Assembly: GCF_024320865.1 (NCBI RefSeq)
Contig: NZ_JANDBD010000005.1
Coordinates: 310,001 to 374,000 of the forward strand
Length of the DNA: 64,000 bases
Direction of reading: 5' to 3'
DNA from: Mycolicibacterium arenosum
Lineage (GTDB): Bacteria > Actinomycetota > Actinomycetes > Mycobacteriales > Mycobacteriaceae
Part shown: piece after piece, positions 17,432 through 25,507 of the stretch
How positions within the stretch are numbered: the stretch's first letter is position 1
How the letters are laid out: each line of letters opens with the position of its first letter
Notes under the pieces: generated by a model
The model's database searches: none
Seen by the model: only the letters and a program-made list of their open reading frames with translations
Told to the model about the DNA's origin: nothing
Program-made: the position numbers and the translations under genes

Positions 17432-18256
17432 ATGACAATCTCAGTCGAGAAGACAGACAGCACAACCCCTTCGGGCGGCAAGGTGCCCCTGGTGGAACTG
17501 AAGAACGTCGGCAAGTCGTACGGCAACATCACCGCCCTGAAGGACATCAGCCTGCGGGTGCACGCCGGTGAGGTGACCGGCATCCTCGGTGACAACGGTG
17601 CCGGCAAGTCGACGCTGATCAAGATCATCTCGGGACTTCACCAGCAGACCGAAGGTGACCTCCTGGTCGACGGCGAGTCCACCCGATTCACCTCGCCCGC
17701 AGACGCATTGGACAAGGGCATCGCGACGGTCTACCAGAACCTCGCCGTCGTGCCCCTGATGCCGGTGTGGCGCAACTTCTTCCTCGGTCAGGAGGTCAGG
17801 AGGAAGTCGTTCCCGTACTCGTTGGACGCCAACGCCATGCGGGCGACCACGCTGACGGAGCTGTCGAAGATGGGCATCGAACTGCCCGACGTCGACGCCC
17901 CGATCGGATCACTGTCCGGCGGGCAACGCCAGTGCGTGGCGATCGCGCGAGCCGTGTTCTTCGGTGCGCGGGTGCTGATCCTCGACGAGCCGACGGCCGC
18001 GCTCGGCGTCAAGCAGTCGGGTGTCGTGCTGAAATACATCACCGCCGCCAAGGAGGCCGGGTTCGGCGTCGTGTTCATCACGCACAACCCGCACCACGCT
18101 CACATGGTCGGTGACCACTTCGTGCTGCTCAACCGCGGCCGTCAGAAGCTCGACTGCGCGTACGACGACATCACGCTGGAGCACCTGACGCAGCAGATGG
18201 CCGGCGGCGACGAACTCGAGGCCCTCTCGCACGAGCTGAGCCGCAACAGCAAGTAA
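17432..18256 (+). CDS. ABC sugar transporter ATP-binding protein (single domain)
   Basis: A 274-residue ATPase with Walker A GDNGAGKST, signature LSGGQRQ, Walker B VLILDEPTAAL and the H-loop FITHN. It energises the importer encoded upstream. Ribose- and xylose-type importers often use a tandem two-domain ATPase of about 500 residues; this one has a single domain and would act as a homodimer, as in FrcA/GguA-like systems. A long hairpin directly follows the stop, marking the end of the operon. Confidence 0.9.
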   Translation: MTISVEKTDSTTPSGGKVPLVELKNVGKSYGNITALKDISLRVHAGEVTGILGDNGAGKSTLIKIISGLHQQTEGDLLVDGESTRFTSPADALDKGIATVYQNLAVVPLMPVWRNFFLGQEVRRKSFPYSLDANAMRATTLTELSKMGIELPDVDAPIGSLSGGQRQCVAIARAVFFGARVLILDEPTAALGVKQSGVVLKYITAAKEAGFGVVFITHNPHHAHMVGDHFVLLNRGRQKLDCAYDDITLEHLTQQMAGGDELEALSHELSRNSK

Positions 18257-18260
18257 CCCC

Positions 18261-18313
18261 GCGATTCGTGCACGTTAAGGAGCGGTCAGCGCTCCTGCTC
18301 GTGCACGAATCGC
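18261..18313. terminator. nested palindrome ending the ABC operon
   Basis: Outer 14-bp arms GCGATTCGTGCACG (18261-18274) and their exact complement (18300-18313) enclose an inner stem AGGAGCG-GTCAG-CGCTCCT (18278-18296). It starts 5 bp after the ATPase stop codon. A sibling element with paired base changes lies after proB at 53544. Likely a transcript end or RNA 3' stabiliser; no T-tract follows. Confidence 0.65.
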
Positions 18314-18335
18314 AATTCGGGGTATGCGGCAGACC

Positions 18336-18809
18336 ATGACCACCTCAACGCTGAAGACAGAGAACGCCGGGCCCAAGACCGTGAGCCGCAGCGTGCAGGT
18401 CGCCGCGCCGGTCGCGACGATCTTCGAGCAGATCGTCGACCCGCACCGGCATCCCGAGATCGACGGCTCCGGAACCGTTCGCGACATCGACGTGAAGGGG
18501 CCGCGTCGGCTCGCGAAGGGTGACAAGTTCACCGTCGGCATGACGCAGTACGGCTTGCCGTACAAGATCACCTCGACGGCCACCGAGGTCGAGGAGAACC
18601 GCGTCGTCGAATGGCAGCATCCGCTCGGACACCGTTGGCGCTGGGAGCTCGCCGAGGTCAGCCCCGGCACCACCAAGGTGACCGAGACCTTCGACTACTC
18701 GACGGCGAAGGTGCCGTTCGTCATCGAACTGACCGGGATGCACAAGAAGAACGCCGAGGGCATCGAGTCGACTCTCACCGGGCTCGTCGAGCGGTACGAC
18801 GCGCGATAG
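18336..18809 (+). CDS. SRPBCC-superfamily protein
   Basis: A 157-residue protein of the START/Bet v1-like fold (polyketide cyclase/dehydrase-type hydrophobic pocket). Segments SRSVQVAAPVATIFEQIVDPHRHPEIDGSG and VEWQHPLGHRWRWEL are typical of the fold. An in-frame ATG four codons upstream (18324) is an alternative start; neither has a strong ribosome site. It stands alone after the terminator of the ABC operon. The ligand or reaction cannot be told from the sequence, and a link to inositol metabolism is not shown. Confidence 0.7.
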   Translation: MTTSTLKTENAGPKTVSRSVQVAAPVATIFEQIVDPHRHPEIDGSGTVRDIDVKGPRRLAKGDKFTVGMTQYGLPYKITSTATEVEENRVVEWQHPLGHRWRWELAEVSPGTTKVTETFDYSTAKVPFVIELTGMHKKNAEGIESTLTGLVERYDAR

Positions 18810-18911
18810 CACCGCCGGTGAGTCGTTGCTCACGAACAGTTCATCGTCACGACATCGTCACAGCGCAGCGCGTTGACGTGCCGGTTCAGCGATTGCGTGC
18901 ACAATTGACGC

Positions 18912-19043
18912 ATGGATATCGACCGTGACGGAGTGCCCGGCACTCCGGTGTGGCGCGATCCGCTGTCCCTCGGATTCCGCGCGCATCGTCAGGTGCTGCT
19001 GCTCAAGCTCCGCTGGCACGAGCGCAGGCGCGTCGACCGCTGA
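18912..19043 (+). CDS. small 43-residue basic protein, possibly leaderless
   Basis: ATG at 18912 opens a 43-codon frame ending in TGA, encoding a protein rich in Arg and Leu (MDIDRDGVPGTPVWRDP, then RAHRQVLLLKLRWHERRR). CACAAT ends 7 nt before the ATG and could be a -10 box of a leaderless transcript; TTGACG lies upstream. It ends 3 nt before the converging dehydrogenase stop. The third codon positions are GC-rich as in real genes, but the frame is short, so it may be chance. I do not recognise a family. Confidence 0.4.
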   Translation: MDIDRDGVPGTPVWRDPLSLGFRAHRQVLLLKLRWHERRRVDR

Positions 19044-19046
19044 GCG

Positions 19047-20039
19047 TCACCTCGGACTGAGGCCGGCGGCGCGATAGGCGGCGTCGACAAGCGCCATGTT
19101 CTCCACAGCGTCCTCCGGGCCGAAGGGAAGCGGCGAGCCGTCCTGTACATGCGCGGCGAACGCCGCGAGTTGGTACGAGTACGACGACCGGGTGCCGAGC
19201 CGTTCGACCACGGTGCCCGCAGCCGTACGAACGGTAAGCCCGTCGTCGTGGTTCGGCCGGATGAAGTCGTGCACCAGCAGATCCCCAGCCCGGCCCGCGA
19301 TGCGAATGGTGAACGAGAAGTCCTCGGCCAGCATCGAATTGGCTGATAGGCCGAGCGCTCCGCCGGGGAAGGCCACGTCGACATCGCAGACGGCGTCCAC
19401 GTCGGGGGAGCGCTGCTCGGCACGCGCGCCGACGATCGACGGCGGACCACCCACGCCCGGTACGCCCAATCGTCCGAGCGATCGCAGGATGTGTAGGCCG
19501 TAGCAACCCAGGTCCATGAGCACCCCGCCCGCGAGGTCGTAGGACCAGCGCGGGTCGCCCTCGTCGGGCGCGGGCATGGCCATCCGCACCTCGATACGGG
19601 TGACCTCGCCGACGGTCCCGGCACCGGCGAGTTCGAACGCCCGCTGCGTCACGGGATGGAAGAAGTAGTGGAAACCCTCGAGGACGCGGACCCCGGCGGA
19701 GGTCGCCGCCGCGGCGACCTGCTCCGCCTGAATCCTGTTGGCGGCGAACGGCTTCTCGCTCAGCACGGACTTGCCCGCGGCGATCGCCGCGAGGTTCCAC
19801 GGGGCGTGCAGGGAGTTCGCGAGCGGGTTGTAGACGACGTCGACCTCCGGATCTTCGACGACGTCCTGATACGAGGTCAGCACGCGTTCGACCCCGTATC
19901 TCTCGGCGAAGACTTCGGCTCGCGAGCGATCGCGCGCCGCGACCGCCACCAATCGGTGCCCGAGTTCGGCTGCGGGCCCGACGATCGCCGACTCGGCGAT
20001 TCGCGACGCCCCGAGAACCCCGATGCGCAGTGCGGTCAC
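19047..20039 (-). CDS. Gfo/Idh/MocA oxidoreductase, dihydrodiol-dehydrogenase-like subgroup
   Basis: A 330-residue NAD(P)-dependent dehydrogenase with Rossmann motif IGVLGASRIAESA and SEKPF. Unlike the other three in this island its active-site segment is GGVLMDLGCYGLHILRSL, the type found in trans-dihydrodiol and D-xylose dehydrogenases. The GTG start overlaps the upstream stop as GTGA (20036-20039). It is the last gene of a four-gene operon that begins with the PhyH-like dioxygenase. The substrate is unknown. Confidence 0.78.
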   Translation of the reverse strand: MTALRIGVLGASRIAESAIVGPAAELGHRLVAVAARDRSRAEVFAERYGVERVLTSYQDVVEDPEVDVVYNPLANSLHAPWNLAAIAAGKSVLSEKPFAANRIQAEQVAAAATSAGVRVLEGFHYFFHPVTQRAFELAGAGTVGEVTRIEVRMAMPAPDEGDPRWSYDLAGGVLMDLGCYGLHILRSLGRLGVPGVGGPPSIVGARAEQRSPDVDAVCDVDVAFPGGALGLSANSMLAEDFSFTIRIAGRAGDLLVHDFIRPNHDDGLTVRTAAGTVVERLGTRSSYSYQLAAFAAHVQDGSPLPFGPEDAVENMALVDAAYRAAGLSPR

Positions 20040-20944
20040 GACGTCACGGCGCGCAGGTAGTCGACGCTCGCCGTGACGTCCCGGACCGGTCCCTCGCCGG
20101 TGGGCTCGCCGTTCAGGATGGTGTCCTGCTCGAGCACGAACCAACCGTCGAAACCGTTGTCCCGCAACACCGAGACGATGCCCGCGATGTCGACGTCACC
20201 GGTGCCCAGCGGTGTGTACATGCCCGCCTTGACGGCCTCGGTGTAGGTGAGCTCACCCGACTGGACCCGCCCGGCCAACGCCGCGTCGACGTCCTTGAGG
20301 TGGGTGTGGGCGATGCGGTGCGGCACGGCCTTCGCCAGCTCCAACGGGTCGGTCCCGCCGATGAGCAGGTGCCCGGTGTCCAGACACAGCGGAATCGTCG
20401 ACCCGGCGAGGACGCGGTCCACGTCGGCACGCGTTTCGACCATCGTGCCGACGTGCGGATGCAGCGTCGCGACCAGGCCGCGCTCGGCGACGATGGCCGC
20501 CAACCGGTCGAGGTTGGCCAGCAGCGTCGCCCACTGCGCGTCGTCGAGGACGGGACGCGAGTCGTAGCCGTCGGAGCCCGTGGCCGCCGCCAGCACGACG
20601 ACGCCCGCGCCCGCCGCGATCAGCGACTCCAGTGGGCCCGCCAGGTCGTCGGCGGGATCGTGGTCGTCCCTGAACATCACGGCGGGGACGAAGCCGCCGA
20701 CGCAGGCCAGGCCCTGCGCCGCCAACGTGGCCCGCAGTTCGGTGCTGTCCGTGGGTAGGAAGCCGTCGGGGCCCAGCTCGGTGGCGGTCAGGCCGACGCC
20801 GCGCATCTCGCTCAACACGCGGTCGCGGTCCAGCTGGTAGCCCCAGCCGGGTACCTCGCACACCCCCCAGGAGATCGGCGCCCCTGCGACTTTGATCCCC
20901 CGGTCGCTGCGCTCCTGCCCGGCGGTTGTGATGTTCGCGCTCAT
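20036..20944 (-). CDS. IolE-like TIM-barrel dehydratase/isomerase
   Basis: A 302-residue xylose-isomerase-like TIM barrel with the IolE-like opening VAGAPISWGVCEVPGWG and metal-ligand segments LCLDTGHLLIGG, IAHTHLKDVD and FVLEQD. ATGA overlaps join it to the dehydrogenase upstream (20941-20944), and GTGA to the one downstream. It resembles the inosose dehydratase group at least as closely as the iolE in the main operon does, so this operon could process a keto-cyclitol in parallel. Whether the two are redundant or act on different stereoisomers cannot be judged here. Confidence 0.78.
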   Translation of the reverse strand: MSANITTAGQERSDRGIKVAGAPISWGVCEVPGWGYQLDRDRVLSEMRGVGLTATELGPDGFLPTDSTELRATLAAQGLACVGGFVPAVMFRDDHDPADDLAGPLESLIAAGAGVVVLAAATGSDGYDSRPVLDDAQWATLLANLDRLAAIVAERGLVATLHPHVGTMVETRADVDRVLAGSTIPLCLDTGHLLIGGTDPLELAKAVPHRIAHTHLKDVDAALAGRVQSGELTYTEAVKAGMYTPLGTGDVDIAGIVSVLRDNGFDGWFVLEQDTILNGEPTGEGPVRDVTASVDYLRAVTS

Positions 20945-21948
20945 GCGTTGCGTACCTCCTCGATGCGCACCGGGGCACCCCGGCGCAGGGACTCGGTGGC
21001 GGCCTCGGCCAGCCAGGCGACCTCGACGGCGTCCTCGACGGTCGCACCCTGAATGGGCCCGCCCTTGGTCACCTCGACGAACGCCGCCAGCTCGGTGCGG
21101 AACGCCTCGGTGAAGCGGTCCATGAAGAAGTGGTGGGCCGGACCGGCCGGGAAATCGTTGCGCGGGTCGGTGTTCCGTACCGGGGCGCCCTGATCCCAGC
21201 CGGCGACGACACTGTCGTCGAAGCCGTGGATCTCGAGGCGGCAGTCGTAACCGCGCGCGTTGTAACGGGCATTGGAGATCACGCCCAGCGCGCCACCGTC
21301 GAACGTCACCACCACCGCCGCGGTGTCGACGTCACCGTATTCGGTGAACAGCGGATCACCCTGCACGGTGCCGGTCGCATAGACCTCGACGGCCTCCCGC
21401 CCAACGACCCACCGCACGATGTCGAAGTCGTGGACGGCGCAGTCGCGGAAGATGCCTCCGGAGCCCTTGATGTAGTCCATCGGCGGGGGCGCCGGATCCA
21501 TCGTGGTGCTGCGGATGGTGTGCAGAAGCCCCAACTCGCCCGCGTCGACGACGCGCTTCGCCGCGGCGAAGGCGGCGTCGAATCGACGCTGGTAGCCGAC
21601 CTGAACGGGCACACCGGATTTCGCGATCGCCGCGGCGACGCGCGCACTTTCGGCGGCGGTCGAGGCGATGGGCTTCTCGCAGAACGTGGGGATGCCGCGT
21701 TCGACAGCGGCGAGCGTCAGTTCCGCGTGCGCCGGGGTCGCGGCGGAGACCACCACACCGTCCACGCCGGACGCCAGCAACTCGGCGACGGAGTCGACGG
21801 CCTTGGCGCCGTGCTTGGCGGCGACGGCCGCCGCGACGTCCGTGCGCTCGTCGGTGATGATCAGGCCGTCGAGACCGTCGATGCCGCTGAGGGTTTCGGT
21901 GTGGAACGCGCCGATGCGGCCGAGGCCGATCACTCCGAGCGTGGTCAT
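20941..21948 (-). CDS. Gfo/Idh/MocA inositol dehydrogenase-like oxidoreductase
   Basis: A 335-residue dehydrogenase of the inositol 2-dehydrogenase group: Rossmann motif GVIGLGRIGAFHTETL, FCEKPIAST, and active-site segment FRDCAVHDFDIVRWVVG. Its start overlaps the stop of the dioxygenase gene as ATGA (21945-21948), and its stop overlaps the next start. The order dioxygenase, inositol-type dehydrogenase, inosose-dehydratase-like protein suggests consecutive steps on a modified inositol. The actual substrate is not known. Confidence 0.82.
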   Translation of the reverse strand: MTTLGVIGLGRIGAFHTETLSGIDGLDGLIITDERTDVAAAVAAKHGAKAVDSVAELLASGVDGVVVSAATPAHAELTLAAVERGIPTFCEKPIASTAAESARVAAAIAKSGVPVQVGYQRRFDAAFAAAKRVVDAGELGLLHTIRSTTMDPAPPPMDYIKGSGGIFRDCAVHDFDIVRWVVGREAVEVYATGTVQGDPLFTEYGDVDTAAVVVTFDGGALGVISNARYNARGYDCRLEIHGFDDSVVAGWDQGAPVRNTDPRNDFPAGPAHHFFMDRFTEAFRTELAAFVEVTKGGPIQGATVEDAVEVAWLAEAATESLRRGAPVRIEEVRNA

Positions 21949-23108
21949 GGGATTCTCCGTTCGTTCTGCGCGTCGAGCGCGTTGGCGAGGTCTTGTGGGG
22001 ATTGGTCGGCGAGGAGTCCCGCCAGCACGGTGTCGACCTGGCTGCGCGGTGCCAGGGTGCCGATCGGCTGGTCACTGTCGAGATTGGTGGGGAAGGGGTA
22101 GCCCTCCGCCGTGGCGTTCACGACGTTGGCGAGGTCGGCCGCACTGCGACCCGCGGCCTTCATCGCCAGCAGCGCGGGATACACGGCGTTGACCATGGCC
22201 GTGCGGTCCAGGGACTCCATGGCGCGGCCGAACGGCGACGAGATCTGCAGCAGGTTCGCCATGCGGCGGATGTCGGCCGAGTGGTTGGTGCCGGCCCCGT
22301 GGTAGAGCGCGGGGTTGAAGAAGACCGCGTCGCCCTTGCGCAGCGGAAGCTGAACATGATGCGCCGCAAAGTACTCGATGAACTCCGGTTGGTAGAACGC
22401 GACGTAGCCGCCTCGGAACCGCTGCGAGTACGGCAGCAGCATCGTCGGCCCGCTCTCCACCGGCATGTCGCAGTGTGCGACGGCACCCTGCAGCGTCAGT
22501 GCCGCCGACATCGCGTGCATGTGCGCGGGGTAGGCGGTCAGCTGGTCCACGTCGACGAAGCCGAGGTGGTAGTCGCGGTGCGGAACCTGAGCCCTCCCTC
22601 CGGGATTCACCACGTTCACCTGCGAGGTGACCTGATAGCGCGGCCCCAGCCACGCTTCGGAGATCAGAGCGAGCGCGTCGGCCGCGTAGTAATCGGCGAA
22701 CACGTCGGGCGAGTGCAGTGCCAGTTTCTGCGCCGCGTTCCAGATGCGATCGTTTGCTCCCGCCTCGCCGAAGTGGTCGCCGACGGCCCCGCCCGCCGCC
22801 CGCTGGTCGTCGATGAGCGCGGTGAACGCCGCACTGGCCCGGTCGACCACGTCGCCCGCGAGGGCGCCTTCGAAGACCACCACACCGGGACCGTCGGACA
22901 GTGCCGCGATCAGCTCGGTGCGCAGCGCCTGTCGATCGGTGCGGGCACGGTCGGCGGGGGTGTACACCGGGACGCCTGCCCGGACGTCGCTCGCCAGCGG
23001 ATACTCGGCCGGATCGGTGTGGCGCGACACCTCGGCGTGTAAGTCGTCGAGGCGGCAGTCCGCCTCGTCGATCCAGGCGCCGTGCGCGGTCCCAAGCGGG
23101 GTGGTCAT
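21945..23108 (-). CDS. phytanoyl-CoA dioxygenase (PhyH) family protein
   Basis: A 387-residue Fe(II)/2-oxoglutarate-dependent oxygenase. The iron site is visible as HRD in VPHRDYHLGF, with the distal histidine in LYHGAGTNHS followed by the arginine of DIRRMANLLQ. The start is taken at the ATG 23106-23108 (MTTPLGTAHG). It is the first gene of a four-gene operon with 4-bp overlaps throughout, facing a LacI-type regulator. PhyH enzymes hydroxylate or oxidatively demethylate varied small molecules. Inositol-type dehydrogenases next to it suggest a cyclitol-derived substrate, but that is inference. Confidence 0.82.
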   Translation of the reverse strand: MTTPLGTAHGAWIDEADCRLDDLHAEVSRHTDPAEYPLASDVRAGVPVYTPADRARTDRQALRTELIAALSDGPGVVVFEGALAGDVVDRASAAFTALIDDQRAAGGAVGDHFGEAGANDRIWNAAQKLALHSPDVFADYYAADALALISEAWLGPRYQVTSQVNVVNPGGRAQVPHRDYHLGFVDVDQLTAYPAHMHAMSAALTLQGAVAHCDMPVESGPTMLLPYSQRFRGGYVAFYQPEFIEYFAAHHVQLPLRKGDAVFFNPALYHGAGTNHSADIRRMANLLQISSPFGRAMESLDRTAMVNAVYPALLAMKAAGRSAADLANVVNATAEGYPFPTNLDSDQPIGTLAPRSQVDTVLAGLLADQSPQDLANALDAQNERRIP

Positions 23109-23214
23109 GTCCACCAGTCTGGTTGTGACGCACACCGCAATCAACAGCAGAAACCCATCAAAAACACCTCAGCACGGGCTACAGTTCTCCCGCGAGGGAC
23201 GGGAGGGGAGAGCA

Positions 23215-24219
23215 GTGCCGCATCGGTACAAGGTCCGCGAGATCGCCCAACAGTCCGGCCTCAGCGAGGCCACCGTCGACCGGGTGCTCAACGAGCGGCC
23301 CGGAGTCCGCGAGAACACCAGGTCCGAGGTGATGCAGGCGATCGCCGACCTCGACAAGCAGCGGGCCCAACTCCGGCTCAATGGGCGCCGCTACCTGATC
23401 GACGTGGTGATGCAGACCCCGCAGCGCTTCTCCGACGCCTTCCGGGCCGCGGTGGAGGCTGAACTGCCCGCGTTCGCGCCCGCGATGGTGCGGGCCCGAT
23501 TCCATGTGTGGGAGTCCGGCTCGACGGCTCAGATGGTCGACCAGTTGGCGCGTGTCCGGGGGAGTCACGGCGTGGTGCTCAAAGCGCAGGACGATCCGGA
23601 GGTCGCGGAAGCCGTCGATCGTCTCGTCGACGCGGGCGTTCCGGTCGTCACCTACGCGACGGACGTCCCCGTCAGCGCTCGCTGTGCGTACGTCGGGATC
23701 GACAATCACGGCGCCGGAGTGACGGCCGCCTACCTCGTCGACCAGTGGCTGGGGGACGATCCGTCGGACGTGCTGATCACGCTGAGCCGCAACGTCTTCC
23801 GCGGCGAAGGGGAACGCGAGGTCGGGTTCCGGGCGGGGTTGCGGGGGAGCGGGCGCACGATCGTGGAGGTCAGCGGCAGCGACGGGATCGACGCCACCAA
23901 CGAGCGGCTGGTGCTCGACGCACTCGACCGGCATCCCGGCGTCGCCGCGGTGTACTCCGTGGGGGGCGGCAACACGGCGACCGTCGCCGCCTTCGAGAAG
24001 ATCGGAAGGGTGTGCCGGGTGTTCATCGCCCACGATCTCGACGCCGACAACCGCCGACTCCTGCGCGACGGTCGCATCTCCGTCGTGCTGCACAACGACC
24101 TGCGGGCCGACGCCAGGCTGGCGATTCGCTCGATTCTGCAGGAGCACGGCGCGCTGCCGCACGAGCCGGTGCGGGCGGCGCCGATTCACGTCGTCACGCC
24201 GTACAACCTGCCCGCCTGA
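23215..24219 (+). CDS. LacI-family transcriptional regulator
   Basis: A 334-residue regulator starting at GTG 23215 (VPHRYKVREIAQQSGLSEATVDRVLNERPGV when read on in pieces; the HTH is residues 4-30) with GGAGGGGAG just upstream. The C-terminal type I periplasmic-binding domain includes CAYVGIDNHGAG and GGNTATVAAFEK, which resemble ribose/sugar sensors. TACAGT at 23180-23185 may be its -10 box. It is divergent from the dioxygenase operon and precedes a sugar kinase, so it likely controls one or both. A short ACCAG-T-CTGGT dyad lies at 23113-23123. Confidence 0.85.
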   Translation: MPHRYKVREIAQQSGLSEATVDRVLNERPGVRENTRSEVMQAIADLDKQRAQLRLNGRRYLIDVVMQTPQRFSDAFRAAVEAELPAFAPAMVRARFHVWESGSTAQMVDQLARVRGSHGVVLKAQDDPEVAEAVDRLVDAGVPVVTYATDVPVSARCAYVGIDNHGAGVTAAYLVDQWLGDDPSDVLITLSRNVFRGEGEREVGFRAGLRGSGRTIVEVSGSDGIDATNERLVLDALDRHPGVAAVYSVGGGNTATVAAFEKIGRVCRVFIAHDLDADNRRLLRDGRISVVLHNDLRADARLAIRSILQEHGALPHEPVRAAPIHVVTPYNLPA

Positions 24220-24280
24220 CGTGCTCGTCGACACCGCCGAGTCGTCATTTCCCAGCCGAGTTGACTACCATTTCGCCGCA

Positions 24281-24299
24281 CGGTGACGAGCGGTCACCG
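24281..24299. promoter_or_regulatory. inverted repeat before the PfkB kinase
   Basis: CGGTGAC-GAGCG-GTCACCG has 7-bp perfect arms and lies 22 bp before the kinase GTG; TTGACT at 24261-24266 could be a -35 box. A plausible operator for the LacI-type regulator upstream, but unproven. Confidence 0.4.
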
Positions 24300-24321
24300 G
24301 AGGAATTCAGGAGATCGATCG

Positions 24322-25170
24322 GTGCACCGAGAGCTCGTGCGCGGGGTGACCGTGCTCGGCAACCTGGCGATCGACCGCATCGACGGCGCTCCGGAGAGCC
24401 CCGGCGGATGCGCGTCGTTCGCAGGCGTCGCGCTCGAGGCCGCCGAGGTCCCCGGCCGGATCGTGGCGATGGCCGCGGAGCGTGATCACGCCCTGTTCGA
24501 TCCGCTCAGCGCGCGCCTCGGTCCGCTACTGCGGATCCTGCCTGCCGACCGGACGAGCTCCTTTCGCCTCGACTACGTCGACGTCGACCACCGCCAGATG
24601 TTCGTCGACGCGATCGGACCGGTGTGGGGCGAGCCCGAGATCGCGGCCGCCGACCCGGACACCACGTGGGTCCACCTCGCACCGCTGCTGCGCACCGACT
24701 TTCCGGCGGCGGCCCTCGCCGCGCTCGACGCGCGCGGCCACCGCGTCGTCTACGACGGTCAGGGGCTCGTCCGCGCCGACCGCACCGGCCCGCTGGTACT
24801 CGATCGACACTTCAATCCAGAGTTGCTCACCCACATCTCCGTGCTCAAGCTCGCCGAAGACGAGGCCGTCATCGTCGCGGACGGGGAGTTCGACGAGTCC
24901 ACGGCCGCGCGGCTCGGCGTCCCCGAGATCCTGGTGACGTTCGGCTCGGAGGGCTGTGACATCTACGCCGCGGGCTCGGTGACCAGGGTGCCGGCCGCAT
25001 GGCGGGTCGAGGGAGTTCAGACAACGGGCGCCGGCGACATGTTCACCGCCTGCTTCACCGCCAACCGCGCCGCGGGTGGGTCGACGCGAGACGCCGTCGT
25101 GCGCGCCAGCGAGCTCGTCGCGCGCGAACTCGACAAGCGACTGCACATCGGTACCGCCGACCGGGTGTGA
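24322..25170 (+). CDS. PfkB-family sugar kinase
   Basis: A 282-residue kinase with the glycine-rich N-terminal region ESPGGCASFAGVALEAAE and the catalytic motif TTGAGDMFTACF (Asp in GAGD). The GTG start has CAGGAG eight bases upstream. It is shorter than IolC (328) and RbsK (296) and only distantly like either. It follows the second LacI-type gene by about 100 bp. It may phosphorylate the product of the dioxygenase operon; the substrate is unknown. Confidence 0.78.
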   Translation: MHRELVRGVTVLGNLAIDRIDGAPESPGGCASFAGVALEAAEVPGRIVAMAAERDHALFDPLSARLGPLLRILPADRTSSFRLDYVDVDHRQMFVDAIGPVWGEPEIAAADPDTTWVHLAPLLRTDFPAAALAALDARGHRVVYDGQGLVRADRTGPLVLDRHFNPELLTHISVLKLAEDEAVIVADGEFDESTAARLGVPEILVTFGSEGCDIYAAGSVTRVPAAWRVEGVQTTGAGDMFTACFTANRAAGGSTRDAVVRASELVARELDKRLHIGTADRV

Positions 25171-25507
25171 AGCCCGGTGGGGCGCTTTCGGTGCCAACAC
25201 AGTGCTAGCTGGCCGCTACTCACCGGTAACCGGAATCTTAGAGAACGACGTTCTCGAAAACGTGACGAAAACCACAAAACGAACGGGTGTCCATCGAGTT
25301 CACGTGCCTGACCTGCACGATCAGCGCATCTTTACCTGCTGGTAACCGGCGAGTCCCGCAAAGGTCAGCCTAAGACCAGTGGTTTAATCGGTACTGCCAG
25401 TGACAGAAAAACCGGGGTGACGTCAACCCGGCGGCGCATCGTGCGGCAGCTACCGCGATCGCGACGCGAGTTGGCCATCCGAATCAAGCGTGAAAGGCAG
25501 GGCGCGC
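25171..25507 (+). promoter_or_regulatory. korA upstream region with several inverted repeats
   Basis: This 337-bp gap has no supported gene. It holds the dyad CCGGTAACCGG (25223-25233), the inverted repeat GAGAAC-GAC-GTTCTC (25241-25255), and TTACC-TGCT-GGTAA overlapping CTGGTAACCGG (25332-25349). GGTAACCGG therefore occurs twice, 116 bp apart. An AT-rich GGTTTAATCGGTA at 25381-25393 may hold the -10. The repeats could end the kinase transcript or bind a regulator of korAB. Confidence 0.4.

Noticed and set aside
15280..17628. A 782-codon minus-strand frame across the ABC transporter genes
   Set aside because: It covers three intact plus-strand genes with clear motifs and has a His/Arg/Asp-rich composition typical of antisense frames.
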